Shown piece by piece: positions 9,050-17,098 of a stretch of DNA of 64,000 bases (the stretch's first letter is position 1; every line of letters starts with the position of its first letter). The stretch comes from Flavobacterium aquariorum. GTDB taxonomy: Bacteria; Bacteroidota; Bacteroidia; Flavobacteriales; Flavobacteriaceae. The stretch is taken from positions 1 to 64,000 of the forward strand of contig NZ_QKXH01000007.1 in the NCBI RefSeq assembly GCF_003254745.1. The letters run 5' to 3'. The position numbers and the translations under genes are program-made. The notes under the pieces are model-generated. The model searched no databases. It was not told where the DNA came from and saw only the letters and a list, made by a program, of their open reading frames with translations.

Positions 9050-9506
9050 TTAAAGGTTCAGTCGTGTCCAAAATATTTTTTATTTATGAGTTCTGGAATA
9101 GGGATATTATGGTTGGTGAAAAATAATATTGATGAAGCTCTACTGCCTCTAGATGCAGGAGATAAGCAATAGCCTAAAATCGAGCAATTGAATATGATAA
9201 TTAAACAATTAATGTGTTTTAATAGGACATGTTTTTTTTTGAAATTTTAGAGAAAACAAAAAGCCTTTAAATAGTACTATTTAAAAGCTTTTTAATTTTT
9301 ATAGAAAAATAAAGAAATCCTTTCACATTCCTCCTTGTATTGATTAATTCCATAATTTGCCAAGCAATATTTTTCTGGATACAAATGAGATACCAAGCAA
9401 ACCAGAAACTTTTAAAATAGTAGTAGATATAAATATCTACAACCAATCGTAAGGAAATGAAGGATTGATTTAACTATTTGAAAAAAGGGACTATTTCAAT
9501 AACAAA
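9050..9506. other. Convergent intergenic region
   Basis: Lies between the plus-strand cassette and the minus-strand hsp20 gene. It contains the bidirectional hairpin at 9258-9293. A 28-codon frame at 9086-9172 reads plausibly but is too short to support as a gene. Nothing else was recognised. Confidence 0.5.
9258..9293. terminator. Bidirectional terminator hairpin
   Basis: A 17-pair stem with one mismatch (9258-9274 with 9277-9293) starts with an A-run and ends with a T-run, so it can end transcripts from both the cassette and hsp20. Confidence 0.75.
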
Positions 9507-9968
9507 TTAATTTACTTTAATTTGTTTTATGGGTTTGGAAATAGTAGGCTCTTTTTTAGGAAGTGTTATTTTGAGAACACCATTGTGATATTCAGCATTA
9601 ATATTATCCACTTTCAGATTTTTTGGAAGGCTGAAGGTACGATAAAACGAATTATAAGAGAATTCTCTACTGCGATAATTTTTATCTTCAGTTTTTTTCT
9701 CTTCTTCTTTCTCTGCACTCACAATCAGAGTATCATTTTCTACTTCTACTTTAAAATCCTTGCGTTCTAAGCCAGGTGCAGCTAATTCTATTTCATAGTC
9801 TTTTCCATTTTCAATGATATTAGCAGATGGAACAAGAGCTAAATCATTTTCAAATAATAAACCATTGAGATCAAACAATGATGGCCCAAAAAATGGGCGG
9901 GTGAAGAGATTATCGATTAAAAGCGGTAATTCCCTTCCTGTTCTTTTTTTTGATACAGCTAGTGACAT
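9507..9968 (-). CDS. Small heat shock protein, Hsp20 family
   Basis: 153 residues, the usual size for a bacterial alpha-crystallin chaperone. The crystallin domain spans about 45-140 (starts VPSANIIENGKDYEIELAAPG, ends EYHNGVLKITLPKKE). The strand with GVLKITLPK is the family signature. The C-terminal tail ends in IKQIKVN, a site of oligomer contacts. It binds unfolded proteins without ATP. It is convergent to the esterase, deacetylase and glycosyltransferase cassette, a neighbourhood that suggests a stress island. Confidence 0.93.
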   Translation of the reverse strand: MSLAVSKKRTGRELPLLIDNLFTRPFFGPSLFDLNGLLFENDLALVPSANIIENGKDYEIELAAPGLERKDFKVEVENDTLIVSAEKEEEKKTEDKNYRSREFSYNSFYRTFSLPKNLKVDNINAEYHNGVLKITLPKKEPTISKPIKQIKVN

Positions 9969-10514
9969 AATGTTAATTTTTTAATTGATTAAACTTCAAA
10001 TTTCAAGGTATAAAGGTACTATGTTTTAAAAATAAAAACATGATAAAAATCATATAAATTACTGATTATCAATATTTTATGTTTTTTTTTTTATCATTAA
10101 CAAGAATCTTCATTTTTTTTTTGGTATGCCAAAAAATAAAAGCAGAATAACTCTTTCAAAATTTTTTTTATTAGTGCGTTTTTCTTTTAAAAATTATATA
10201 GCCTAGCTTTAAAATTAGCCGACAATGTATCTTGCTAAGAATCTATGTGTTATAATTTATATTCATTTTATTTCTGCGTGATAATTTAAGTTACATTTGA
10301 TTTGGAATTCTACTTTTTCAGATTGTTGTAGGGTCAAATACAGTCTGCGGCCTCAAATTGAAAATTATTTTTTTCAAATTTTAAAAGTAATTATTACTTT
10401 TAATAAATCTATTATTAACTTTATGAACTTGTGATGATACTTTTCAGAAATCACTTCTTTTGCTGTAATAAATTCAAGCCAATGGCTTATATTGCATAAC
10501 CAAAAGACATCGAG
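9969..10514. other. Divergent intergenic region between hsp20 and sensor gene
   Basis: 546 AT-rich bases. The last 80 or so are homologous to the flank of the truncated copy near 1970-2058. Both genes should be driven from here, but no convincing -33/-7 pair was found for either. Confidence 0.5.
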
Positions 10515-11062
10515 ATGAATGATTTAAAAAAATCCAACAACAAAACCAAAGCGGCACTTGTTTTGTTGATTGTTATGGTTATTATATTAATTAGCAATTT
10601 TATCAGACTGCAAAACTCCCAAAAAGCAAACGAAAATATCAATGCTATCTATAATGACCGATTGGTGGTTGCTCACTATATCTTTCAGTACGACAATGAA
10701 CTTTATTCCATAAAAGCAAAAGCTTTACAAAGTGAACTTAATGACTGGCAAAAAAAAGCTGCTATTGAGTCTGCCATGCAACGTATTCATAAAATTGATA
10801 AATTATATCTAAATACATTTTTGACTTCCAAAGAAAAAGCATCCTTTGTATCCTTCCTCGCTGCTTGCTCTGCTGTTGAAGTTCAGTCGCAAAACAATAA
10901 CTGGGACCAAGTAACCGAATCCAGTAATCAGGCCCTGAAAACATTGAAATTATTGTCTCAAATTCAGATTAATGAGGCTAAATCCAAAATGGAAAGTTCC
11001 AATTCCATTCATAGGGAGAATACTACTTGGGGTCAACTTCAAATTGCACTATTGACAGTTTT
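10431..11062 (+). repeat. Right copy of the direct repeat flanking the cassette
   Basis: The 5' flank plus coding sequence match the degenerate copy at 1970-2232 in the same orientation, apart from the interval at about 10583-10955 that is missing on the left. The two blocks enclose about 8.4 kb including the whole 3306-9968 gene set. Confidence 0.8.
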
Positions 11063-11144
11063 AGGTGGTTTCGCGTTATATTTGCTAATTGCAAAGAAAA
11101 CCAAGATTAAAATTAAAATACCAGAAGGACCAAGCATGAACTAA
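10515..11144 (+). CDS. Membrane-anchored four-helix-bundle sensor protein
   Basis: 209 residues with the layout of a chemoreceptor input module (4HB_MCP-like): a membrane segment at about 14-33, a helical periplasmic domain of about 135 residues without a fixed motif, a second membrane segment at about 172-192 and a short basic tail. There is no HAMP, methyl-accepting or kinase domain, so the protein cannot signal as a normal chemoreceptor; it may modulate a partner. A truncated duplicate lies at 1970-2232. The next gene starts 25 bases downstream. Confidence 0.75.
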   Translation: MNDLKKSNNKTKAALVLLIVMVIILISNFIRLQNSQKANENINAIYNDRLVVAHYIFQYDNELYSIKAKALQSELNDWQKKAAIESAMQRIHKIDKLYLNTFLTSKEKASFVSFLAACSAVEVQSQNNNWDQVTESSNQALKTLKLLSQIQINEAKSKMESSNSIHRENTTWGQLQIALLTVLGGFALYLLIAKKTKIKIKIPEGPSMN

Positions 11145-11169
11145 TAGCAACCGAAAAAAACATAATTTC

Positions 11170-11733
11170 ATGGATCGCGACCAATTTATTTTCTGCCTCG
11201 AAGCTGTTCCCGATGTAGAGATACGTACCACTACCGAAGTGGTTAAAAATCTGGAACAGTTAGCGATAGAACAAGGTATAGCTAGTATTTATAAAACCTG
11301 TGACACCATTGAAGGATTAGAAGACAGTTTGAATGCATTACTTTATCATGACCATAATTTTACCGATTACGAAATCATATATTTGGTAATGCCTGGAAAG
11401 GAAAACAGCATTTGCCTTAATAATTATTACTACAGTATAGAAGAAATAGCCGAAATTTTTGAAGGCAAAATGAAAGGAAAAATCATCCATTTTGCCAATG
11501 CAAAAATATTGGACTTAGACGCAGAAGAAGCACAATACTTCTTAGATATTACGGGAGCATACGCTGTTTCAGGCTATGGTGCAAAATACGATAAAATAGC
11601 TAGTTGCAGTACGATAGACAAGGCTTTCTTTAGCTTATGCCAAGAATATGATGATGTAGTGGAAATTGTGGAAAAATTGTATCAAAAGCACTATGCTCTG
11701 TGTAAGTTGCTGGATTTTAGGCTGTATTATTAG
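11170..11733 (+). CDS. DUF6642-like protein, function unknown
   Basis: 187 residues, acidic, no signal peptide. It starts MDRDQFIFCLEAVPD and looks like a small CHAT- or TIR-like alpha/beta protein with strands EIIYLVMP and GKIIHFAN, but I cannot assign catalytic residues. The DUF6642 assignment is from memory of similar flavobacterial proteins and is tentative. It follows the sensor gene closely and precedes the AraC gene, which has its own promoter box. Confidence 0.6.
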   Translation: MDRDQFIFCLEAVPDVEIRTTTEVVKNLEQLAIEQGIASIYKTCDTIEGLEDSLNALLYHDHNFTDYEIIYLVMPGKENSICLNNYYYSIEEIAEIFEGKMKGKIIHFANAKILDLDAEEAQYFLDITGAYAVSGYGAKYDKIASCSTIDKAFFSLCQEYDDVVEIVEKLYQKHYALCKLLDFRLYY

Positions 11734-11767
11734 CTAATGACTTCGAAAAAAAACATTCCTTTTGAAG

Positions 11768-11775
11768 TATCTTTG
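11768..11775 (+). promoter_or_regulatory. -7 box TATCTTTG of the AraC-like gene
   Basis: A perfect match to the Bacteroidota -7 consensus TAnnTTTG ends 20 bases before the start codon at 11796, consistent with a very short leader. No clear -33 TTG was found. Confidence 0.55.
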
Positions 11776-11795
11776 TATTATAAACTTCAACAATA

Positions 11796-12356
11796 ATGAT
11801 TCTTTACATTAAAAATATGGTTTGCAACCGTTGCAAAATGGTTGTCAAAGCAGAATTGGAAAAACTCGGGATAACTGCACTAAATATCGAATTGGGAGAA
11901 GTAACCATCGAAAAAGATTTGGATGCATCAGAAAAGGCTCAATTGGATCTTGTACTTAAAGAATTGGGATTTGAATTGATCGACGACAAAAAAAGCAGGT
12001 ATATCGAAAAAATAAAATCATTAATCATTGAATTGATCCATGAGCAAAACAATGACCTAAAAATTACTTTATCAGATTATCTGAGCCAAAATGTGTATCA
12101 CGATTATTTTTATCTTTCCAATCTTTTTTCGGAAATAGAAGGGACAACTATTGAAAAATATTTTATTGCCCAGAAAATAGAAAGAGTCAAAGAATTATTG
12201 GCATACAAAGAATTGTCTTTGGGGGAAATTGCTTTCCAGCTGAATTATTCCAGCGTTGCCCACTTGAGCAATCAGTTTAAGAAAGTCACAGGGCTTTCGC
12301 CAAGTCATTTTAAAAACATACGATTAGGAGGAAGAAAATCTTTGGATGAAGTTTAA
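11796..12356 (+). CDS. AraC-family regulator with metal-binding-like N-terminus
   Basis: 186 residues. Residues 1-70 resemble an HMA-type ferredoxin-like fold with CNRC at 10-13 (MVCNRCKMVVKAELEKLG), and the AraC helix-turn-helix pair fills about 95-180, ending in the typical second helix (SVAHLSNQFKKVTGLSPSHFK). This compact form is common in Bacteroidota; a role in copper or other metal sensing is inferred from the N-terminus only. It has no obvious neighbouring metal transporter. A convergent terminator follows. Confidence 0.82.
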   Translation: MILYIKNMVCNRCKMVVKAELEKLGITALNIELGEVTIEKDLDASEKAQLDLVLKELGFELIDDKKSRYIEKIKSLIIELIHEQNNDLKITLSDYLSQNVYHDYFYLSNLFSEIEGTTIEKYFIAQKIERVKELLAYKELSLGEIAFQLNYSSVAHLSNQFKKVTGLSPSHFKNIRLGGRKSLDEV

Positions 12357-12400
12357 TGAAAGTTTATGGCAATTTTTTATTCTAAACGTGTTTTAAACAA

Positions 12401-12429
12401 AAAAACGCAGCCCATTACAGAATGCGTTT
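12401..12429. terminator. Bidirectional terminator
   Basis: AAACGCA at 12403-12409 pairs with TGCGTTT at 12423-12429. A long A-run on the left gives a T-run on the minus strand, so it ends the 12450 gene and also lies just after the AraC gene. Confidence 0.65.
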
Positions 12430-12449
12430 GTATCTACTTAAGAATGATT

Positions 12450-12707
12450 TTATTTATCTATTGAGCCAAGGACTCTTTTCATGAAGGTGTTTAAGGCTTC
12501 TTTCTTGTCGGTGCCTTGCTGTACCATTTTGTGAACTTCAATGGCTCCGTACATGTTTGAAATTAATTCACCGATGACGTCTAATTCTTCATCTTTTAAT
12601 GAGGGAATTTCGGTCATGGCTTCCAGCACTTCGATGGTTTCGATTATGTAATCCTGATCGTTTTCCTCGATGAACTGGGTCAGGTGTTTTATTACGGGTA
12701 ACTTCAT
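12450..12707 (-). CDS. Small acidic helical protein (DUF6952-like)
   Basis: 85 residues, all-helical and acidic (MKLPVIKHLTQFIEENDQ at the start). It is regularly found after a thioredoxin and AhpC in flavobacteria and is the last gene of this redox group here. Its role is unknown; context suggests a partner in peroxide detoxification. Confidence 0.75.
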   Translation of the reverse strand: MKLPVIKHLTQFIEENDQDYIIETIEVLEAMTEIPSLKDEELDVIGELISNMYGAIEVHKMVQQGTDKKEALNTFMKRVLGSIDK

Positions 12708-12782
12708 TTCTTAGATTTTTAGATTGCTGGATTTTTAGATAAAAGATTCAAAAATCTAACAGTCTAAAATTCCAATAATTAT
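12708..12782. repeat. Low-complexity palindromic spacer
   Basis: The spacer is built from repeats of an ATTTTTAGAT-type word and partly its reverse complement (TTAGATTTTTAGAT near the left, AAAAATCTAACAGTCTAAAA near the right), so the transcript can fold into an imperfect hairpin between two genes of one direction. Confidence 0.5.
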
Positions 12783-13091
12783 TTAAACAATTTCATTAAC
12801 CAATTCGATTAAAACTTCTTGTTTGTTGGTTTGGGTTTCGTTTACTAATTTTCCATTTACGAAAGTAGCAAAAGTAGGCAAATTGCTTACGTTGGCTAGT
12901 TTTCTGGATTCTGGAGAATTCTCGGCATCAACCAAAACAAATGAAATTCCGTCATTTTCTGAAGCCAATTTTTTGAATTTTGGTTTCATGATTCTGCAAT
13001 TTCCACACCATGAGGCTGAATATTGAACCACCACTTTTTCGTTTTGTGCTATTAAAGCCCCTAACGTATCTTCGTTTAATTCGATTAACAT
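12783..13091 (-). CDS. Thioredoxin-family protein
   Basis: 102 residues, cytoplasmic. The redox site is WCGNC with Cys29 and Cys32 (middle residues GN instead of the usual GP). The cis-proline lies in NLPTFATF. It probably reduces the peroxiredoxin encoded just upstream in the transcript. The GN dipeptide and small size distinguish it from the main thioredoxin. Confidence 0.9.
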   Translation of the reverse strand: MLIELNEDTLGALIAQNEKVVVQYSASWCGNCRIMKPKFKKLASENDGISFVLVDAENSPESRKLANVSNLPTFATFVNGKLVNETQTNKQEVLIELVNEIV

Positions 13092-13193
13092 AGATTTTTA
13101 AATTTCAATGTCAATTTCAATAACAATGGCAATTCTTAACTATTGAAATTGCCATTGTCATTGCCATTGATATTATGATATTAATTGATATTA
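13092..13193. repeat. Low-complexity palindromic spacer
   Basis: Repeats of the words CAATTTCAAT, AATGGCAAT and ATTGCCATTG lie on both sides of a short loop (about 13108-13168), giving an imperfect inverted repeat between the peroxiredoxin and thioredoxin genes. Confidence 0.55.
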
Positions 13194-13832
13194 TTAGTTA
13201 AGACTTAGGTATTCTGCAGTACTTTTTCTGTCAGCATTCATAGCTTCTTTACCAGCTTCCCAGTTTGCAGGACAAACTTCACCTTTTACTTGAATGTGAG
13301 TATAAGCATCAACCATACGTAAATATTCGTTTACGTTACGTCCTAGAGGCATATCATTAACGCTTTCGTGGAAGATTTTTCCAGTCTCGTCAATTAAATA
13401 GGTAGCTCTGTAAGTTACGTTTGAACCCTCGATGATTACTGAATCTGTATCTTCGCTGTAGCTAGTAGATTCGATGTCAAGAATTCCTAAAATGTTAGCT
13501 AAGTTTCTGTTTGTATCTGCAAGAATTGGGTAAGTTACACCTTCAATTCCACCATTGTTTTTTGGAGTGTTTAACCAAGCAAAGTGTACTTCGTTAGTAT
13601 CACAAGAAGCTCCAATTACGATTGTGTTTCTTTTTTCAAATTCCGGTAAAGCAGCTTGGAAAGCGTGTAATTCTGTTGGACATACAAAAGTGAAATCTTT
13701 TGGGTACCAAAACAAAAGTACTTTTTTGTTGTTTTTTGTAGCTTCTTCGAAAATGTTGATTTTTAAATTATCACCCATTTCTGAAATAGCGTCTACTGCA
13801 ATACTTGGGAATTTTTTACCTACTAATGACAT
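13194..13832 (-). CDS. Peroxiredoxin, AhpC/typical 2-Cys type
   Basis: 212 residues. Peroxidatic Cys51 is in FTFVCPTEL and the resolving Cys187 in GEVCPANWEAG. It reduces hydrogen peroxide and organic peroxides; reducing power may come from the neighbouring thioredoxin-like protein, as no AhpF is present. The leader is short with a perfect -7 box. Confidence 0.93.
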   Translation of the reverse strand: MSLVGKKFPSIAVDAISEMGDNLKINIFEEATKNNKKVLLFWYPKDFTFVCPTELHAFQAALPEFEKRNTIVIGASCDTNEVHFAWLNTPKNNGGIEGVTYPILADTNRNLANILGILDIESTSYSEDTDSVIIEGSNVTYRATYLIDETGKIFHESVNDMPLGRNVNEYLRMVDAYTHIQVKGEVCPANWEAGKEAMNADRKSTAEYLSLN

Positions 13833-13860
13833 TTTTTTAGTTTTAAAGTTATTTTATGCC

Positions 13861-13869
13861 GCAAATATA
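13861..13869 (-). promoter_or_regulatory. -7 box TATATTTGC of the peroxiredoxin gene
   Basis: A perfect TAnnTTTGC on the minus strand ends 28 bases before the start codon at 13832, giving a leader of about 20 bases. No -33 TTG was found at the usual distance. Confidence 0.65.
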
Positions 13870-13947
13870 ATAGATATAAAAAGGTGTTTTAGATAAATTT
13901 TGATTATTAATATTTATTTAATGATAGCGTATGGTTATTAAATATTG

Positions 13948-15546
13948 TTAAATACCTGTTATTGAAACTGGTAAACTGCCTTTTCCTTTTTTGTCTTCCA
14001 ATAATTGTTCGGCTGCGCTTTCCTGAAATTCTACAAAATCTTGGTACATCTCCACAATTCCGTTGGTGTGTTCCAAATTTGGAATTACTTGTAGGACATA
14101 CGGATTTCCAAAAACATACAGAATGCATTTTTTGGTTTGAAATAATTGTCCTAAAAATTCCAAAACTGAATCTTCCAAATCAAATTTATTCAGTGGTTTT
14201 GCTTTTGGAACAAATAAAGAAATAAGGATGGTGTCAAATGGTTTTAGATCTTCTATGAGCGTTGTGTCAATTAAGTCATTGGCATTTTCAATCGCATATT
14301 CAGGGGATGGCAAGATGGGACCTAAGGTTTTAAAAAATGGATTATCGATAGGTTTGTAAACACTCAATTTAGCGAGACGTTCCCTGTTTTTTGCATCAAA
14401 AAGAACCACAGAACTGTTGTTGTCCTTGAGGTCGGTAATGCAATAATCGGCTATTTTTCGGTTTAATTCGGAAGTGACTTTGAAGTCAAAATCAACAGCA
14501 GGACTTGGATTTGCGTCAAAAAGGCCTGCTTTTTGTTTGCATTTCATAATGCGGTTCAAACTCGCCTCAATTCGCTCTTGGCTTGCATTTTTTAGTATTT
14601 CCTGAATACCTTCGGCTACGTTTTCTGCAAAACAAAGCACATCGTTTCCAGCGTTGAAGGCTTCCCATTCCAATTGGCCTTTAGTATCGTATAATTTTGA
14701 AACGCTATGCATATTTAAAGCATCCGAAATAACCAAACCATCATAACCCAATCGCTCGCGCAAAAGAGATTCTATAATGTTTTTGGATAAAGTGGCCGAA
14801 GTTTCTTTTCCGTCGTTCAAAGCGGGAACAGCAAGATGACCTATCATGATGGAATCTACTTGATTTTCTATTCCTTTTATGAATGGCACCAATTCGTTTT
14901 CGAGTAATTCTTCGAGATTTTCCTGTAAAACAGGAAGTCCCAAATGCGAATCCACATTGGTATTTCCATGACCTGGGAAGTGTTTCAAACAACCTAAAAT
15001 TCCAACATCCGACATTCCGCGAAGGTATTCCAAAGCATACTGAGCCACTTTCTCTTTGTTGGAACCAAAAGAACGGTATCCAATCACTGGATTGTCAGGG
15101 TTGTTATTTATATCGGCCAACGGAGCCAAATTGTAATGAATTCCCGCCGATTTTAAGTCTAATGCAATTTGTTTTCCCACTTGATACACCAAGTCGATTT
15201 TTCTTTCGGGCAAAGCGCCAAGGGTAATGGCATAAGGATATTGAGGTGTTTTTTCAACGCGCATGGCCAAGCCCCATTCGGCATCAATACTCATTAATAG
15301 GGGAGTAGTGGCGCATTTTTGATAACGTACAATCAGGTCTTTCAATCGTTGATAGCTATTATCGTTGAATTCTACTTTTTTCTTGCTCTCATAGTTGGTT
15401 GCTGCACTGGCTCTGCTATGAAAAAACGTCAATCCACCAATGTTATGTTCCTTGATTAACTGTTCCATTTCCTGAATATTCTCTTCCGTGTCGTTGATGA
15501 AAACGGCAGGAAAAAAGAATTGTCCTATTTTTTGTTCTAGTGTCAT
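13948..15546 (-). CDS. GH3 beta-N-acetylglucosaminidase, NagZ-like
   Basis: 532 residues without a signal peptide, so cytoplasmic. The NagZ signature KHFPGHGNTNVDSH occupies 188-201 with the family catalytic dyad Asp199/His201; the nucleophile is expected in VISDAL. NagZ enzymes split GlcNAc-anhydroMurNAc from muropeptides. A C-terminal domain of about 190 residues exceeds the minimal NagZ length of about 340 and resembles the extra domain of larger GH3 members. It is transcribed after an AmpG-like permease gene, supporting muropeptide recycling. Confidence 0.85.
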   Translation of the reverse strand: MTLEQKIGQFFFPAVFINDTEENIQEMEQLIKEHNIGGLTFFHSRASAATNYESKKKVEFNDNSYQRLKDLIVRYQKCATTPLLMSIDAEWGLAMRVEKTPQYPYAITLGALPERKIDLVYQVGKQIALDLKSAGIHYNLAPLADINNNPDNPVIGYRSFGSNKEKVAQYALEYLRGMSDVGILGCLKHFPGHGNTNVDSHLGLPVLQENLEELLENELVPFIKGIENQVDSIMIGHLAVPALNDGKETSATLSKNIIESLLRERLGYDGLVISDALNMHSVSKLYDTKGQLEWEAFNAGNDVLCFAENVAEGIQEILKNASQERIEASLNRIMKCKQKAGLFDANPSPAVDFDFKVTSELNRKIADYCITDLKDNNSSVVLFDAKNRERLAKLSVYKPIDNPFFKTLGPILPSPEYAIENANDLIDTTLIEDLKPFDTILISLFVPKAKPLNKFDLEDSVLEFLGQLFQTKKCILYVFGNPYVLQVIPNLEHTNGIVEMYQDFVEFQESAAEQLLEDKKGKGSLPVSITGI

Positions 15547-15681
15547 TTTAAAATGAATATGATATCTAATTTAACCATATAAGTATATAAGCTTAATTTT
15601 GTATAGCTATTAAAGTTAAGTATTTAATAGCTATTATTTTAAATAAATTTATATGACTTTTATGTTTAAAAAATATTATGT

Positions 15682-16944
15682 TTATTTATCTTTCGCTTTC
15701 TTTCCAAAATCAGCGGGATACTTTAGAAATTGAGATAAAATTAATCCAGGGATGGTGGCACAAAATACCCAAATAAAGAAGTTTCCATAGCCTAAATATT
15801 GCTGTATATAACCACTCAACATTCCTGGAAGCATCATTCCCAAAGCCATGAAACCAGTAGCGATGGAATAATGTGAAGTCTTAGATTCACCTTCAGCAAC
15901 GTAAATCAAATACATCATAAAGGCAGCAAAGCCAAAACCGTATCCGAATTGCTCTGCTATAACCGTTGCATAAATATAATAAACAGAAGTGGGATGAAAA
16001 TGAGCTAATAGGATAAAACCAATTATGGGTAGGTGCATCGATAGGAACATAGGCAACATCCATTTGCGCAATCCTCCTTTGGAAATGGCAATCCCACCCA
16101 GAATTCCTCCAATAACAAGGGCAGTTACTCCAAAAGTTCCATAAATGATTCCCACATCTTCGGTAGTTAATCCCAAACCGCCTTTGGCTTTTTCATCAAT
16201 CAAGAAAGGAGTCAACATTTTTAATAATTGGGACTCTCCTAATCTGAAAAGTAAAATGAAAGCCAGTATCAGACCAATTTGTTTCTTTTGAAAAAAAGTA
16301 GCAAACACTTCACCGAAGCTTGCTTTTGGAGCTGTTTCGGTCTCAGTAATTTCTTCCACTTTTGGAGTAGTGAAAAAGTTGTATACTGTCAGGACAGCCA
16401 TAATCAAGGCCACAACAATCATTGTGTATGACCAAGCCTTGCTTTTGTCTCCGAATTTGTGTTCCAAAAAACCACCCAGAATCACAATCAATCCATTGGC
16501 GGTAAGCATTGAAAGTCTATAAAAAGTACTTCTAATCCCGAGGAAGAAAGATTGTTGTTCTTTGGCTAAAGCCAACATGTAAAAACCATCGCTGGCCACA
16601 TCATTGGATGCCGAGGCAAATGCAGCTACCCAAAACAGCGCCAAACTCAGCATGAAAAAATGATTCATCGGAATGGTTATTCCAACAATCAAAAAGGCTA
16701 TCGCAATCAGCAATTGCATTGCCAAAAACCATTTTCTTTTGGTGGCATACAAATCAATAAACGGACTCCAAAGCGGTTTGATTACCCAAGGTAAGTACAG
16801 TAAACTTGTATAAACTCCAATGTCTTCATTGGCAATTCCCAGATTTTTGTACATAATCACCGAAACCGAAATAATAATAGCATACGGAAAACCCGAAGCA
16901 AAATTTAAAAACGGAATCCAATACCAAGGTTTGTTGTCTTTCAT
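15682..16944 (-). CDS. MFS permease, AmpG-like
   Basis: 420 residues with about 12 membrane segments. The start (KPWYWIPFLNFASGFPYAI) and the PLWSPFIDLYATKRKW loop between segments 2 and 3 match the AmpG branch, which imports GlcNAc-anhydroMurNAc peptides. Position between a peptidoglycan glycosidase-like gene and a NagZ-like gene supports this; another sugar is possible. Confidence 0.8.
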   Translation of the reverse strand: MKDNKPWYWIPFLNFASGFPYAIIISVSVIMYKNLGIANEDIGVYTSLLYLPWVIKPLWSPFIDLYATKRKWFLAMQLLIAIAFLIVGITIPMNHFFMLSLALFWVAAFASASNDVASDGFYMLALAKEQQSFFLGIRSTFYRLSMLTANGLIVILGGFLEHKFGDKSKAWSYTMIVVALIMAVLTVYNFFTTPKVEEITETETAPKASFGEVFATFFQKKQIGLILAFILLFRLGESQLLKMLTPFLIDEKAKGGLGLTTEDVGIIYGTFGVTALVIGGILGGIAISKGGLRKWMLPMFLSMHLPIIGFILLAHFHPTSVYYIYATVIAEQFGYGFGFAAFMMYLIYVAEGESKTSHYSIATGFMALGMMLPGMLSGYIQQYLGYGNFFIWVFCATIPGLILSQFLKYPADFGKKAKDK

Positions 16945-17098
16945 TGTTTGAGGAGGTTTAAAAGTTTAGAAAGTTTAAAAGTTTAAAAGTTTAGAAGTTT
17001 AGAAGTTTAGTTTTTAACTGCTTAATCGTTTAACGTTTATTTGTTTTAAGATGGTTTAACTCCTAAACCTGCTAAACCATTTTAAACTTTCTAAACCT
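16945..17098. repeat. AGTTTAGA/AGTTTAAA tandem words with inverted copy
   Basis: Six or more copies of a nonamer AGTTTARAA run from about 16958 to 17008, and the reverse complement (TTTTAAACTTTCTAAACC) is at about 17080-17097. The whole spacer can form a long hairpin. It has no coding potential. Confidence 0.65.

Noticed and set aside
9086..9172. 28-codon frame after the glycosidase-like gene
   Set aside because: Protein-like but too short and without a family or clear signals.
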